A stretch of 64,000 nt of DNA from Emticicia sp. CRIBPO (GCF_009905725.1 NZ_JAAAKV010000008.1:326495-390494); one strand, 5' to 3'. Shown: positions 34,121 to 43,680, numbered from the stretch's first letter. Program-made: numbers and translations. The notes: generated from the sequence alone by a model not told the origin.

Positions 34121-35947
34121 ATGAAAGCATCACTATTCGGGATGATGTCGATTGTCCTGGTTTTATCATCAGCTTACGTTTTCGCTCAAAACGCCCTTCC
34201 GGATTCTGTAAAAGCCCTTGGAAAGGACATCTATCAAAATAAATGCAGTGTTTGCCATACCAAGGGAGGGGTCGAAGGAGCCCCCGGACAGGAATTGTTG
34301 TCGGGCATGAGCTCCAAAGCGATTTATGCGGCCCTGATCACCGGAAAAATGAAGGTACAAGGCCAGGCTCTCACCGATACAGAAAGAAAAGCGGTGGCCC
34401 AATGGCTCACAGGCAGGGCTTTAACCGATACAAAGCTACCGTCAGAAGCCTATACAAAGTTTTATCTGCCCCAGAAAGTCAGTTATGAATCAGGCTGGGG
34501 TGGAAATCCGGAAGGCACTGGATTTGTAAAATACTCCGGCATCAATGCTGACAACGTCGGTTCATTAAAGTTGAAATGGGCGTTCGCTTTTCCTGAAGGC
34601 ACACAGGTCAGAAGTAAGCCTGCCATAGCGGGTGACTGGCTCATTGTAGGCGGACAATACGGGGAAGTCTATGCTATCCATAAGAGAACAGGTAAAATAG
34701 GCTGGGAATTTAAAGCAGATGCCGCCATTCGCGGTGCGGTGGCTATTGCACCCGCTGCCAGCGGATTAAGGGTCTATTTTGCGGATTACTCCACCAATGT
34801 CTATGCACTGAACCTGGCCAGCGGCCGGTTGATCTGGAAGAAAAGGTCGGGAAAACACCCTTTATCAGCCAATACAGGCTCTGTGGCTGTCTCCGGAAAC
34901 ACAGTTTTGGTGCCACTCACTTCCTTTGAAATCAACTCTACAGCGAATCCTGATTACAATTGTTGCACCTCTTCCGGGGAACTCGTGGCCCTGGATGCCG
35001 TATCAGGAGAAATCAGATGGAGACACCGTGTGATCCCCGAAGAAGCTAAAATCAGCGGTAAAAAGAAGAACGGAGCAGATTTCTACGGACCATCCGGAGC
35101 CCCGGTATGGTGCAGCCCTACAGTAGATGTTCAGAGAGGCCTGGTGTATATCGGTACGGGAGAGAATTATACCAACCCGCCTTCAAAAACGAGCGATGCC
35201 ATCCAGGCCATCGATATAAAAACAGGCAAACTGGTCTGGACTTTTCAGGCGACGCAAAACGACGCCTGGAATTTAGCCTGTCCCGATGCCCCCAACTGTC
35301 CTGAAAAGAGCGGCCCTGACTTTGATTTCGGTATGGCTCCCCTGCTGATCAAAGGCGGCAATGCCGGCAAAGACATCCTGGTGGTGGGTCAGAAATCGGG
35401 CATGGTGCACGGCCTGGATCCGGTTTGCGGCCATGTGATCTGGCAAAACCGCGTCGGTAAAGGCGGAATGCTCGGCGGTATTCACTGGGGCATGGCCTCA
35501 GACGGCCGCAAAGTATATGTGGCGAATGCGGATAATTTTTATGCCCTGAATCCGGGTGAACCTGGATTGAAGGCTGCTCCGGGCTTATTTGCCCTTGACG
35601 TGGCTACCGGAAAAACCCTCTGGTATCAGGCTACGCCCGCTTGTCCGGGTGTGGTTCCTTGTATTCCGGCAAATTCTGCCGCACCGCTGGCTTTGCCGGG
35701 CCTGGTATTCGCCGGAACCCTCGATGGCCATATCAGGGCCTATAAGGCTGAGAGCGGCGAGATTATCTGGGACTTTAACACCATCCGTGACTACCAGACG
35801 GTTAACGGCGTAAAAGGAAAAGGCGGTTCTCTTGACGGCCCCTCTCCTGTCGTGTCCGGCAATATGCTCTTTGTCAATTCCGGTTATGGTATGTTTGGCG
35901 AAATTCCCGGCAATCTGCTGATTGCATTCGAATTGGACAATAAGTGA
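34121..35947 (+). CDS. Periplasmic quinohaemoprotein: cytochrome c plus PQQ beta-propeller
   Basis: A 608-residue secreted oxidoreductase (signal MKASLFGMMSIVLVLSSAYVFA). A short c-type cytochrome comes first, with haem site Cys42-Ser-Val-Cys45-His46. A PQQ-type eight-bladed propeller follows (repeated GxVYAIHKRTGKIGWE- and GELVALDAVSGEIRW-like blades). The vicinal cysteines Cys281-Cys282 (NCCTSSG) match the disulfide of PQQ alcohol dehydrogenases, and the order cytochrome-propeller with CCT-SGELVALDA recalls polyvinyl-alcohol dehydrogenase. It probably oxidises an alcohol and passes electrons to its haem. No PQQ synthesis genes are in the window. Confidence 0.83.
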   Translation: MKASLFGMMSIVLVLSSAYVFAQNALPDSVKALGKDIYQNKCSVCHTKGGVEGAPGQELLSGMSSKAIYAALITGKMKVQGQALTDTERKAVAQWLTGRALTDTKLPSEAYTKFYLPQKVSYESGWGGNPEGTGFVKYSGINADNVGSLKLKWAFAFPEGTQVRSKPAIAGDWLIVGGQYGEVYAIHKRTGKIGWEFKADAAIRGAVAIAPAASGLRVYFADYSTNVYALNLASGRLIWKKRSGKHPLSANTGSVAVSGNTVLVPLTSFEINSTANPDYNCCTSSGELVALDAVSGEIRWRHRVIPEEAKISGKKKNGADFYGPSGAPVWCSPTVDVQRGLVYIGTGENYTNPPSKTSDAIQAIDIKTGKLVWTFQATQNDAWNLACPDAPNCPEKSGPDFDFGMAPLLIKGGNAGKDILVVGQKSGMVHGLDPVCGHVIWQNRVGKGGMLGGIHWGMASDGRKVYVANADNFYALNPGEPGLKAAPGLFALDVATGKTLWYQATPACPGVVPCIPANSAAPLALPGLVFAGTLDGHIRAYKAESGEIIWDFNTIRDYQTVNGVKGKGGSLDGPSPVVSGNMLFVNSGYGMFGEIPGNLLIAFELDNK

Positions 35948-36015
35948 ATTTTGAATGTTTCAATGATGAATGCCTGAATGACCTGAGCCCGGCTCAGGCT
36001 GGAATAAATCATTTA

Positions 36016-36118
36016 CAGAGACCTTGCATACAATGTCTGTCTTTGAATTAATAAGTAATAAAAATATCTGCTTAAAGCTAAAAGCCTGTGGCTTAAGGCC
36101 TGCAGCTTACAGCTAAAA
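36016..36118. repeat. Degenerate repeat A and AAGCTATAAGC-like run
   Basis: CAGAGACCTTGCA TACAATGTCTGT (36016-36040) is a decayed repeat A. AAAGCTAAAAGCCTGTGGCTTAAGGCCTGC-type sequence (36069-36118) belongs to the same class as 10391-10418 and 11806-11851. Confidence 0.6.
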
Positions 36119-36147
36119 AATTAATCAACCTTCAAAATAACAGCCAT

Positions 36148-36525
36148 ATGAGCAGCAATGAAAGACCTACCCGGGGTAACGGGAAAATATGTTATCTCGA
36201 GATACCTTCCCTGGATATCGCCGTTTCTGTATCGTTCTATAAAAATGTGTTCGGATGGAATATAAGAGAACACGGCAACGGACATTTCTCGTTTGACGAT
36301 GGTGTGGGGGAAGTAAGCGGTATGTGGGTTACGGGCACAAAACCCCACACAGATCCGGGGATCATCGTCAGTATTATGGTTGACAGTGCCGAAGCCACAA
36401 TAAACGCGATCGAAGAAAACGGAGGCAGAATAGTAAGGGAATTAGGCTTCCAGGCCCCGGAAATCACCGCACATTTCAGCGACCCGGCAGGAAACATACT
36501 GGGCATTTACCAGGAGCCGGTCTAG
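36148..36525 (+). CDS. VOC-family (glyoxalase-like) protein
   Basis: A 125-residue cytoplasmic single VOC module pair. GKICYLEIPSLDIAVSVSFYKNVFGWNIRE is the classic opening, and HFSDPAGNILGIYQEP the classic ending with the conserved Glu metal-ligand region. Members are glyoxalases, dioxygenases or resistance proteins; the type here is unassigned. It stands alone between repeat-rich gaps. Confidence 0.88.
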   Translation: MSSNERPTRGNGKICYLEIPSLDIAVSVSFYKNVFGWNIREHGNGHFSFDDGVGEVSGMWVTGTKPHTDPGIIVSIMVDSAEATINAIEENGGRIVRELGFQAPEITAHFSDPAGNILGIYQEPV

Positions 36526-36707
36526 GTGATGTTCAATGATGGGTGCCTCAATGCCTGAATGAGTAGTTTGCAGGGATATTGCCTGTAATCAATGCTATCA
36601 GCCCCAAATGTGCTTCCGGAACTGTCTGTTTACGGTATACATAGTGCCTCATCAACGGCCTCACTCTGGTTTATCGTCGGAACATTCGACTCTTTTGTGT
36701 CGTAAAC

Positions 36708-36770
36708 AAGCCAAACAGATGGTTTGGACTAATGGTTTTTTGCAACCGTGGTCTCCAATCTGTTTGGCTT
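36708..36770. repeat. Long-armed inverted repeat
   Basis: AAGCCAAACAGAT (36708-36720) and its exact complement ATCTGTTTGGCTT (36758-36770) flank a 37-nt loop that contains a smaller GGTT/AACC stem. It lies between convergent genes (VOC and epoxide hydrolase), so it may be a bidirectional terminator or the remnant of a mobile element. No T-tract follows the stem directly. Confidence 0.6.
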
Positions 36771-36798
36771 TGAGGGTAATATGCTTCTAATTACTTAT

Positions 36799-37749
36799 TT
36801 AAGCATTTTGTTTTTCCAACCACTTCAAAATTGATTGGGTAGTTTCCTCCGGCTTTTCCTGTTGAATCCAATGACCACAATCCAGACTGACGATATCCAG
36901 ATCAGGAACAATATTTTTCAGGTTTTCAGACTTGGGAATCGTATCCTGTTCACCATATATCATAAGAGTCGGTTGGTGAATGATTGGGGTTATGTCCGCC
37001 ATTAAGTGCCAGTTTCTGTCCAGGTTTCTGTACCAGTTTATACCTCCCGTAAAGCCTGATGACTCGAATGCAGAAACAAAGACAGACAGTTCGTTGTCTT
37101 CCATTAAAGGTTCCCCAAGTGGTTTTTCTGCTCTTGCAAGATTTATCATTAACATTCCGGGCTCTGGTGGTGTGAGAGATACGTTTTTGCGGAATATGTT
37201 ACGGAGGAACCGGGAGGTGTTTTCATTCATTATCGCATCTGCTACTCCCGGTTGCCGATTGAAGTGCACGAAATAGAAGTCTCCTCCAAAAAAGGCTTCC
37301 ATGAATTCAATCCAAGGCGTTTCCCCACGTTCCTGATAAGGCAAAGCCAGGTTTATTACTTTATTTACCCGTTCAGGATGCAATAAAGCCAGACTCCAAA
37401 CGACATTTGCACCCCAGTCGTGACCAACAAAAGTGGCATTTTCATATCCAAAGTAATCGAGTAGTCCGACCAGGTCACCTGTCAGGTGTTCAATGTCGTA
37501 TTCAGTTACTTCGGTCGGCCTGGATGAGTTGCCATAGCCTCTCTGGTTTGGAATGATGACATGATAGCCGGCTGCAACAAGTGCCGGAACCTGATAACGC
37601 CAGGAAAAAGCATGTTCCGGAAAACCGTGACAGAGGACAATAGGTTTTCCCGCATTTTGTTTACCTGCTTCAAAGACTTCCAGTTCTGCACCGTTGACTG
37701 AAATAAGAGTGGGTTTCGGGAAATTGGCTGAGTTAATTACGTTTGTCAT
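36799..37749 (-). CDS. Alpha/beta-hydrolase, epoxide-hydrolase-like
   Basis: A 316-residue cytoplasmic hydrolase. The oxyanion motif HGFPEHAFSWRYQ, the nucleophile elbow GHDWGA with Asp111 (Asp rather than Ser, as in epoxide hydrolases and haloalkane dehalogenases), the acid region YGEQDTIPK and the catalytic His in DCGHWIQQEKP are all present. The Tyr-bearing cap domain and the RGYGNSSRP motif favour epoxide hydrolase over dehalogenase. It lies 79 bp downstream of a WYL regulator on the same strand, which probably controls it. Confidence 0.87.
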   Translation of the reverse strand: MTNVINSANFPKPTLISVNGAELEVFEAGKQNAGKPIVLCHGFPEHAFSWRYQVPALVAAGYHVIIPNQRGYGNSSRPTEVTEYDIEHLTGDLVGLLDYFGYENATFVGHDWGANVVWSLALLHPERVNKVINLALPYQERGETPWIEFMEAFFGGDFYFVHFNRQPGVADAIMNENTSRFLRNIFRKNVSLTPPEPGMLMINLARAEKPLGEPLMEDNELSVFVSAFESSGFTGGINWYRNLDRNWHLMADITPIIHQPTLMIYGEQDTIPKSENLKNIVPDLDIVSLDCGHWIQQEKPEETTQSILKWLEKQNA

Positions 37750-37828
37750 TTTTATTCTTTTAAAGATGAATTAATGCTCAAACTTATCCCTCGTAAATGA
37801 CAGCCTTATGTCAGGGGTCAAAAAGAAA

Positions 37829-38518
37829 CTAGTAGTAGTTTTCAAAATATTCCTGCAAGGTTATTTTATGCGGCTCAAATTTCTCGGCAAGTATTTCCAA
37901 TTTTTTAATTCTGTCCAAACGGAAAAAACGAAATTCACTTCTTAGCCGGCAATAGGCAACCAACAACCAATTTTCGGTGCTTAACAATGCAAACGGTTCA
38001 ATATGCCGGGTGGTGGTATTGTTTTGTTCGTTGATGTATTCAAGTTTTGTAAGGCGAAAATTTGTCAAAGCAAATTGCAGGTCAGATAAGCTGCTGCTGT
38101 TTCTTTCCTCACGGGTATTCTGGTCAAACCGTGTTCTTTCTGAAATTAAGTTAACTTTGTCTCTCGTGTTGCGTTTCAGGACCGATTTTATTTTTTCAAT
38201 GGCTTCGGTGTAATCTTTAATGAATGAAGTGTCTTTGTTTTTCTGAACCCATTGTTCTGCGGTAATTAACGCATTCGCCTGTGCCTCTGTAAACATTACG
38301 GGCGGAACCCTGTAACCTTCCATCAGCGAATAACCTTTCCCGTCTTCCGTAATAATCGGAACACCCGCTTGTTCCAAAGCCCTTATGTCCCGGTAAATTG
38401 TCCTGATACTCACGCTGAATTTTTCTGCGAGTGTCGTTGCATTCAAAAGACGTTTCGTTTGTAACTGTGTTAATATGGCAGTCAGCCGGGAAAGCCGCTT
38501 AGTGTCGTTGTCGTTCAT
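37829..38518 (-). CDS. YafY-type HTH/WYL transcriptional regulator
   Basis: A 229-residue regulator. An HTH_11/DeoR-like domain (1-60; LNATTLAEKFSVSIRTIYRDIRALEQAG) is joined to a WYL ligand-sensing domain (~130-229; EPFALLSTENWLLVAYCRLRSEFRFFRLDRI). It is short, lacking the C-terminal WCX domain of longer members. It is the first gene of a two-gene minus-strand unit with the epoxide-hydrolase-like enzyme, so local control is likely. Confidence 0.9.
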   Translation of the reverse strand: MNDNDTKRLSRLTAILTQLQTKRLLNATTLAEKFSVSIRTIYRDIRALEQAGVPIITEDGKGYSLMEGYRVPPVMFTEAQANALITAEQWVQKNKDTSFIKDYTEAIEKIKSVLKRNTRDKVNLISERTRFDQNTREERNSSSLSDLQFALTNFRLTKLEYINEQNNTTTRHIEPFALLSTENWLLVAYCRLRSEFRFFRLDRIKKLEILAEKFEPHKITLQEYFENYY

Positions 38519-38740
38519 TTTTTTTCTGACTGTTCATGTTTGCAAGTGGTATTGCGTCCGGAAACGGCTTTTTGTCTGCAGGATAAATACCGTAAAGTAT
38601 GCCAAACATTTTTTATCACTCGTTTTATCCGTTCACAACGGGAGACTGGTTGCGACTTTCTATATGCCCGCTAAAATCAATAATAATATGGAGCCTGGCA
38701 CGAAACTTCTGGCACCATAATGACCGGAAACCTGCAGCAG

Positions 38741-38941
38741 CTACCCTGCCACATGCTCCGGCCTGTAAATATCCAGGGACTGAAATTTGAATGAAAAGCC
38801 TTCCACGACCTTTGTAGCTACCAGTTCTATGTCTTTTTGATAGCTTCCGGAGCTTCTTACCACTTTTCTGGCTTGTTGTTCGGTATCGGCTTCTACTACC
38901 CACCGGTCTTTGCTTCCGATTCTGGCAAATATGTATATCAT
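38741..38941 (-). CDS. Small conserved-looking hypothetical protein
   Basis: A 66-residue protein starting MIYIFARIGSKDRWVVEA. ATG 38941 is chosen because a purine-rich GGGAGAA stands 4 nt upstream, an unusual Shine-Dalgarno-like site for this phylum; a longer frame opens at 38989. Composition is regular (alternating beta/alpha, ADTEQQARKVVRSSG helix) and free of repeats. I do not recognise a family. It stands alone between the WYL regulator and DUF1295. Confidence 0.55.
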   Translation of the reverse strand: MIYIFARIGSKDRWVVEADTEQQARKVVRSSGSYQKDIELVATKVVEGFSFKFQSLDIYRPEHVAG

Positions 38942-39129
38942 AGCATTCTCCCTTTTTTGACGAAGTAAATTTAAATACTTTATTAGCAAGATGTTGCTAA
39001 GATTTTTAGAATCTTGGAAAAATTAAAAAAATCTTCTGATTTAAGCCACGAAAAGGACGTCAGATGGGGAGTATAAGAAATGTAGTTTATTTTTGTAATC
39101 TCCTTATTATCAGTGATAATCAATGTAGT

Positions 39130-39957
39130 TTACCGTCTTCTTCCCGGCAATTTAGGAAAGAACGCCGGGACATTTTTTATGTAATCAGCATATCCCGGTT
39201 TTGATTCACTCAGCTTTTTTTCGAGTAAGGTAACGCCGGATACCTCCATTAACAAGAAGCTCATCAGTAAAGGACTGAATACATAGAAGTATTGCCCGGA
39301 GGGCAACACAAAGAGAAAATAACCCCACCAGATCAGGGCATCTCCGAAATAATTGGGATGCCGGGTCATTGCCCATAATCCTGTGTTCAATACTTTTCCC
39401 CTGTTTTCAGGGTCTTTTTTGAACTGCATCAGCTGCCAGTCACCACCGGCTTCGAAAAGGATGCCTACGACCCAGAAATAAATGCCGACATATTCTGAAA
39501 AACCAAAGGAAGTCCTGGACATGGCGGGTACAAATAAAGAAGAAACAACCCATAAAATGACGCCCTGCAGCAGAAATACCCTGAACAAAGACACCCACCA
39601 CCAGTTTTGGCCATATTGCTGACGCCATTCCCGGTACCGGTAATCTTCGCCTTTACCTATGTTTCTGATAGCCAGGTAGAGACTGAGTCTTAAACCCCAC
39701 AGGCTGACCATGATGCAGAATATCAATGACCTGAGGTCTGAAAAACCGGTTTTGTACCTGTAAAACCATACAGCAATGACAAAGCCCATGCCCCAGAAAA
39801 TATCAATGATACTGGAATCTTGTAAAATAAGGCTGATCAGCCAGAGGACAAAAAGACACGAGGTGATGACTGCCGCACCCGTCAAAAACGGGTAATCGCG
39901 GGTCCCGAGGAAAAAACAAACGGCCAAAAGCATCAGAAGAAGTATAATTCTGGCCAT
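39130..39957 (-). CDS. DUF1295 (steroid 5-alpha-reductase-like) membrane protein
   Basis: A 275-residue polytopic protein with the DUF1295 C-terminal signature (GLWAMTRHPNYFGDALIWWGYFLF), which is shared with steroid reductases and isoprenylcysteine methyltransferases and binds a nicotinamide or methyl donor. DIFWGMGFVIAVWFYRYKTG is also typical. It probably reduces a membrane lipid. The neighbours do not say which. Confidence 0.87.
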   Translation of the reverse strand: MARIILLLMLLAVCFFLGTRDYPFLTGAAVITSCLFVLWLISLILQDSSIIDIFWGMGFVIAVWFYRYKTGFSDLRSLIFCIMVSLWGLRLSLYLAIRNIGKGEDYRYREWRQQYGQNWWWVSLFRVFLLQGVILWVVSSLFVPAMSRTSFGFSEYVGIYFWVVGILFEAGGDWQLMQFKKDPENRGKVLNTGLWAMTRHPNYFGDALIWWGYFLFVLPSGQYFYVFSPLLMSFLLMEVSGVTLLEKKLSESKPGYADYIKNVPAFFPKLPGRRR

Positions 39958-40052
39958 AGATTCTCAGGTTTTGGGTTAAATATATCCCAAAATAATACTT
40001 TTACCGGAAATTAAGAAATAATTAATCTAAAATATTATCGTCATTAAACAAA

Positions 40053-40091
40053 GAAAAGGAAACCAGTCTGAAATGGACTAATTTCCTTTTT
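40053..40091 (-). terminator. Rho-independent terminator of the hybrid kinase
   Basis: A hairpin with arms AAAAGGAAA-CAGTC and GACT-TTTCCTTTT. Read on the minus strand it is followed by a T-rich stretch and lies just after the hybrid kinase stop at 40120. Confidence 0.7.
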
Positions 40092-40119
40092 CTGTTCTCC
40101 CTTTCTCCGTTTACCTTCA

Positions 40120-43100
40120 TCAATGAGTCAAAGTCTTTGCCTTGTTCTGCTCCTTCTTGAGGAAAATGGTCGCCTGGTTGAAAATATTCTTCAGAATATA
40201 GAAGTTACCGTAGATAGACTCTATTTCCGTACGGGTATTGGCCTGGTCTTCAATAAATTTAAGAATTCCCTTTTCGTTTACTCCTATATGATAAAACGAA
40301 GCTTTTAGTTTATGAGAAATCTCCTTGATGGTTTCATATTCCGTTTCATTGATCGCGTCTTCCAGCATTTTGAGGTCAAACGCCGATTCGTTAATGAACG
40401 AGTCAATCACCCGCATTTCGTAATCCACATCGCCTTCAGATAGTATCCTGAGCTGCGTCAGGTCTACCACAACCTCCTTAACAGGGCTGCTGCCGTTTAA
40501 GGACTCAATTTTCACTTTATTGAGGTTGGCAAACGTCGTAATCTTATTAAACAGCTCATCCGGAGAGAATGGTTTCGGAATATAGTCATTCATCCCTATC
40601 GACATACACTTGTCTTTCTCACCTACCAGGGAGTGAGCGGTCATAGCAATGATCGGAATGTTGTTTTTAAGTTCATTCCTGATATAGGTAGTGGCCTGAT
40701 AGCCATCCATTTCGGGCATCTGAAGGTCCATCAGCACGACGTCATACGCTTGTTGCTGTACTTTTTCAACGGCAATTCTGCCGTTTTGAGCCAGATCAGG
40801 CAGGAACCCGAATTTTTCGAGTACCCTCAGTGCCAGTTTCTGGTTCAGAAGGTTGTCTTCTACCAGCAGCACCTTGATTTCCTTGTCGCTGTTCAGGTTG
40901 GCGTTTTTACCTTTATCTTCTTCGGCGTCTTTACCGACCACTTTCTTGAATGAAAGGGAGAAATAGAAATTAGAACCCTCTCCCAGCTTACTTTCTACAT
41001 TAATTTTACCGTTCTGAAGCTCGATCAGTGATTTCGAGATGCTCAGACCCAATCCTGTTCCTCCATATTTACGGGTGGTGTCGGTATTGGCCTGTGAAAA
41101 ACGGTCGAATATAACCTTCAGCTTGTCGTTCGAAATACCGATACCGGTATCAATGATGTTAAACTGGATGGTTACCTGCTCTTCGGTTTCTTCGGCAAGG
41201 TCCGCAATGATGTTAATCGATCCTTTTTCTGTGAATTTGATCGCATTATTGGTAAGATTCAGCAAAATCTGGCTTAATCTCGTAGGATCTCCCAAAATAC
41301 GCTTCGGAATACTCTCATTCAGATACGGATCAAGGGTTAGGCCTTTTTCTTCCACCTTGGCGTTCAGGACAGACTTGATGTTATTGACGATCTCATACAA
41401 ACTGAACGGAATTTCTTCCAGCGTAATGTTGCCTGATTCGATCTTGGATACATCCAGGATGTCATTTATAATCCCCAGAAGGTTTTCAGAGGCAATATTG
41501 ATGTTTTTGACGTATTCGTTTTGCTCGCTTTCAAGGAAAGTGTCCATCAGAAGCTTAGTAAACCCGATAATGGCGTTCATCGGCGTTCTGATCTCGTGAC
41601 TCATGTTGGCAAGGAAGGCATCCTTGGCCCTGGCATTTTTCTCGGCCACAATCTTGGATTTGATAAGCTCACGCTCCATCCTGATCCTCGATGACATGTC
41701 GGTAGCATTGCCTATGACATATTTTTTACCGTCCAGCAGTTCAGAAAGAACGTTATTGAACATCCAGGTCTTTAAACTGCCGTCTTTATGAACAATATTC
41801 AGTAAACCCTTATAAAAACCGTTTTCTTCCACCGTTTTCAGATAATTACTCAGGTTTTCCCTGGCATGATTCGGCACCACATCAAAAATGGTCATTTTTA
41901 TCACCTCTTCGACCGTATAACCGATCAGTTCGGCACCTGCCGGGTTAATGGTCAGGAAATTGCCCTCAAGGTCATGTGTACACATAAAACCCTGGGTATT
42001 TTCAAAGAAACCTCTGTGCTTTTCTTCGCTCAGCAGCAGTTGTCTTTCCCATACCTTTTTGCTGGTAATGTCTTTACCGATACCCAGGTAGCCTGTGACG
42101 TTGTTATTATCGTCCCTAAGTGTCGTTATTGAGACTTCAACCGTGATTTTACTGCCATCTTTGCGGACGTAGGTCCATTCTTCCGTATTGGAATAAGTAC
42201 TGCCGTCGGCATAATCCGCATGCAGTTTTTTACCCAGCTCCGCCCTTCTCTGGTTCATTTCAGCAGCGTCATGCACTTCCTGGAAAACAGAGTGGCCCAT
42301 AATTTCATCTGCTTTATAGCCCAACATGAGTTCTGCCCCTTTATTGAAGGTGGTTATGTGGCCATATTTATCAGTCGTAATGATAGAGATATCAGTGCTG
42401 GCATTCATAATGGCTTTCAGCTGACCGAAAACCTTATCGAGGGCCATCCTGTTCTTTTTCTCAACATCTATATCCTGGAATGTTCCGTAGACCCTCTTCA
42501 CTACGCCGTCGACGCTCTCACATTTGGCGATTATCCTTATCCAGATTTCATGACCTTTAGCGGTAACGATCTGCAGTTCTTCTTCAAAAGTATCGCCTTT
42601 TTCAAAAGCATGGGCGAATAAGTCCCTTACGTGCTGTTTATTGTCTTCTCCTTTGACAAAGTCGGTGCCGTTCTGCCAGCTTGGAACAAAATCCGGGCCT
42701 ACTTCGTGGATTTCACGGGTCATGTGAGTCCACTGGACAGTCTGGTTGATGACATCAATGTTCCATCCGCCGACTCTTGCCACCTGGTTGGTTTGGATCA
42801 GGATTTCACGGATATGCTTTAATTCTATCTGGGCTTTGGTCTGGCTGGTTATATCCCTTCCTATGGCATAAAGTTGCTCTTTGAGGGCATCCGGCGTGGC
42901 TACCCATTCCAGGTTCCTCACTTCTCCCGATTTGGTGAGAAAGCGGCTGGTAAAATTCAGGGGAGTCTTACCGTTGCCCTGTCTGAGGATCTTCATTTTG
43001 ATGTCTTTAAGATCATCAGGATGGACAAAATCTATATAATTGGAATTAATCAGTTCCTCCTCCGACCAGCCCATGGTTGTACTGATGGAAGGGTTGGTTC

Positions 43101-43680
43101 TTTTCAGAGATCCGTCGTTTTCTGTTATACAGATGAGGTCTTCGGACTGAATAAAGAGGTTTTCAAAATTTTCAAGTTGCAGGCGTTCCTTCCTCGACAC
43201 AATCTGTGAAGCCGCTTCTTCTGCCAGCAATTTGAAGGCATTACGCTGATCTTCTGTTAATTTTTTTGGTTTGTAGTCAATCACACAAAGTGTGCCCAGC
43301 GTAAATCCGTCAGGATCAATGATGGGAAAACCGGCGTAAAATTTCACAAACGGCTCCCCCGTTACACCAGGAAATTCTTTAACTCTCTCGTCTTTGGTAG
43401 CGTCTTCGATTTCAAGCAGTTTTGTGTCCTGAATGGCAAACTGACAGAAAGAGTATTTCAGCGGCACGGAGTCGTTTTCCAAGCCCAGCTTTGCTTTATA
43501 CCATTGGATTTCTTTATCTATCAGGGTAAGTAGTGAGATCGGAGTTCCGCAAATAATAGAAGCTAATTTTGTTAAGCGGTCAAACTCTTCTTCAGGTTCG
43601 CTGTAAAGAATCCTGTAATTCTCCAAAGCTTTTAACCTTTCAGATTCATTTTTCGGGGTCAGATTTGCGTTTGATGACAT
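40120..43680 (-). CDS. GAF/multi-PAS hybrid histidine kinase with receiver and HPt
   Basis: A 1186-residue soluble hybrid kinase. Order: GAF (~1-160), four PAS/PAC modules (~165-690; repeated YLGIGKDITS-like PAC ends), HisKA with His695 (MSHEIRTPMN), HATPase_c (~810-930), a receiver with Asp985 (VVLMDLQMPEMDG) and a C-terminal HPt with His1123 (ISHKLKASFYHIG). All stations of a phosphorelay are therefore in one chain, but no partner regulator adjoins it. The kinase class (HEIRTPMN) differs from the array kinases (HEIQNPLN), so it is unrelated to that duplication. No membrane segment is visible, so the signal is cytosolic. Confidence 0.93.
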   Translation of the reverse strand: MSSNANLTPKNESERLKALENYRILYSEPEEEFDRLTKLASIICGTPISLLTLIDKEIQWYKAKLGLENDSVPLKYSFCQFAIQDTKLLEIEDATKDERVKEFPGVTGEPFVKFYAGFPIIDPDGFTLGTLCVIDYKPKKLTEDQRNAFKLLAEEAASQIVSRKERLQLENFENLFIQSEDLICITENDGSLKRTNPSISTTMGWSEEELINSNYIDFVHPDDLKDIKMKILRQGNGKTPLNFTSRFLTKSGEVRNLEWVATPDALKEQLYAIGRDITSQTKAQIELKHIREILIQTNQVARVGGWNIDVINQTVQWTHMTREIHEVGPDFVPSWQNGTDFVKGEDNKQHVRDLFAHAFEKGDTFEEELQIVTAKGHEIWIRIIAKCESVDGVVKRVYGTFQDIDVEKKNRMALDKVFGQLKAIMNASTDISIITTDKYGHITTFNKGAELMLGYKADEIMGHSVFQEVHDAAEMNQRRAELGKKLHADYADGSTYSNTEEWTYVRKDGSKITVEVSITTLRDDNNNVTGYLGIGKDITSKKVWERQLLLSEEKHRGFFENTQGFMCTHDLEGNFLTINPAGAELIGYTVEEVIKMTIFDVVPNHARENLSNYLKTVEENGFYKGLLNIVHKDGSLKTWMFNNVLSELLDGKKYVIGNATDMSSRIRMERELIKSKIVAEKNARAKDAFLANMSHEIRTPMNAIIGFTKLLMDTFLESEQNEYVKNINIASENLLGIINDILDVSKIESGNITLEEIPFSLYEIVNNIKSVLNAKVEEKGLTLDPYLNESIPKRILGDPTRLSQILLNLTNNAIKFTEKGSINIIADLAEETEEQVTIQFNIIDTGIGISNDKLKVIFDRFSQANTDTTRKYGGTGLGLSISKSLIELQNGKINVESKLGEGSNFYFSLSFKKVVGKDAEEDKGKNANLNSDKEIKVLLVEDNLLNQKLALRVLEKFGFLPDLAQNGRIAVEKVQQQAYDVVLMDLQMPEMDGYQATTYIRNELKNNIPIIAMTAHSLVGEKDKCMSIGMNDYIPKPFSPDELFNKITTFANLNKVKIESLNGSSPVKEVVVDLTQLRILSEGDVDYEMRVIDSFINESAFDLKMLEDAINETEYETIKEISHKLKASFYHIGVNEKGILKFIEDQANTRTEIESIYGNFYILKNIFNQATIFLKKEQNKAKTLTH

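Noticed and set aside
34000..34242. 80-codon plus-strand frame before the cytochrome/PQQ gene
   Set aside because: It covers the promoter and the signal-peptide region of the real gene in another frame.
36608..36790. 60-codon plus-strand frame
   Set aside because: Mostly the inverted repeat at 36708-36770; no coding signature.
38475..38790. Two overlapping plus-strand frames between the WYL regulator and the small minus-strand protein
   Set aside because: Neither resembles a protein family, and both overlap better-supported minus-strand genes.
40120..43680. Hybrid kinase as a sixth member of the kinase array family
   Set aside because: Its phospho-acceptor motif is MSHEIRTPMN rather than AHEIQNPLN, and it has its own receiver and HPt.
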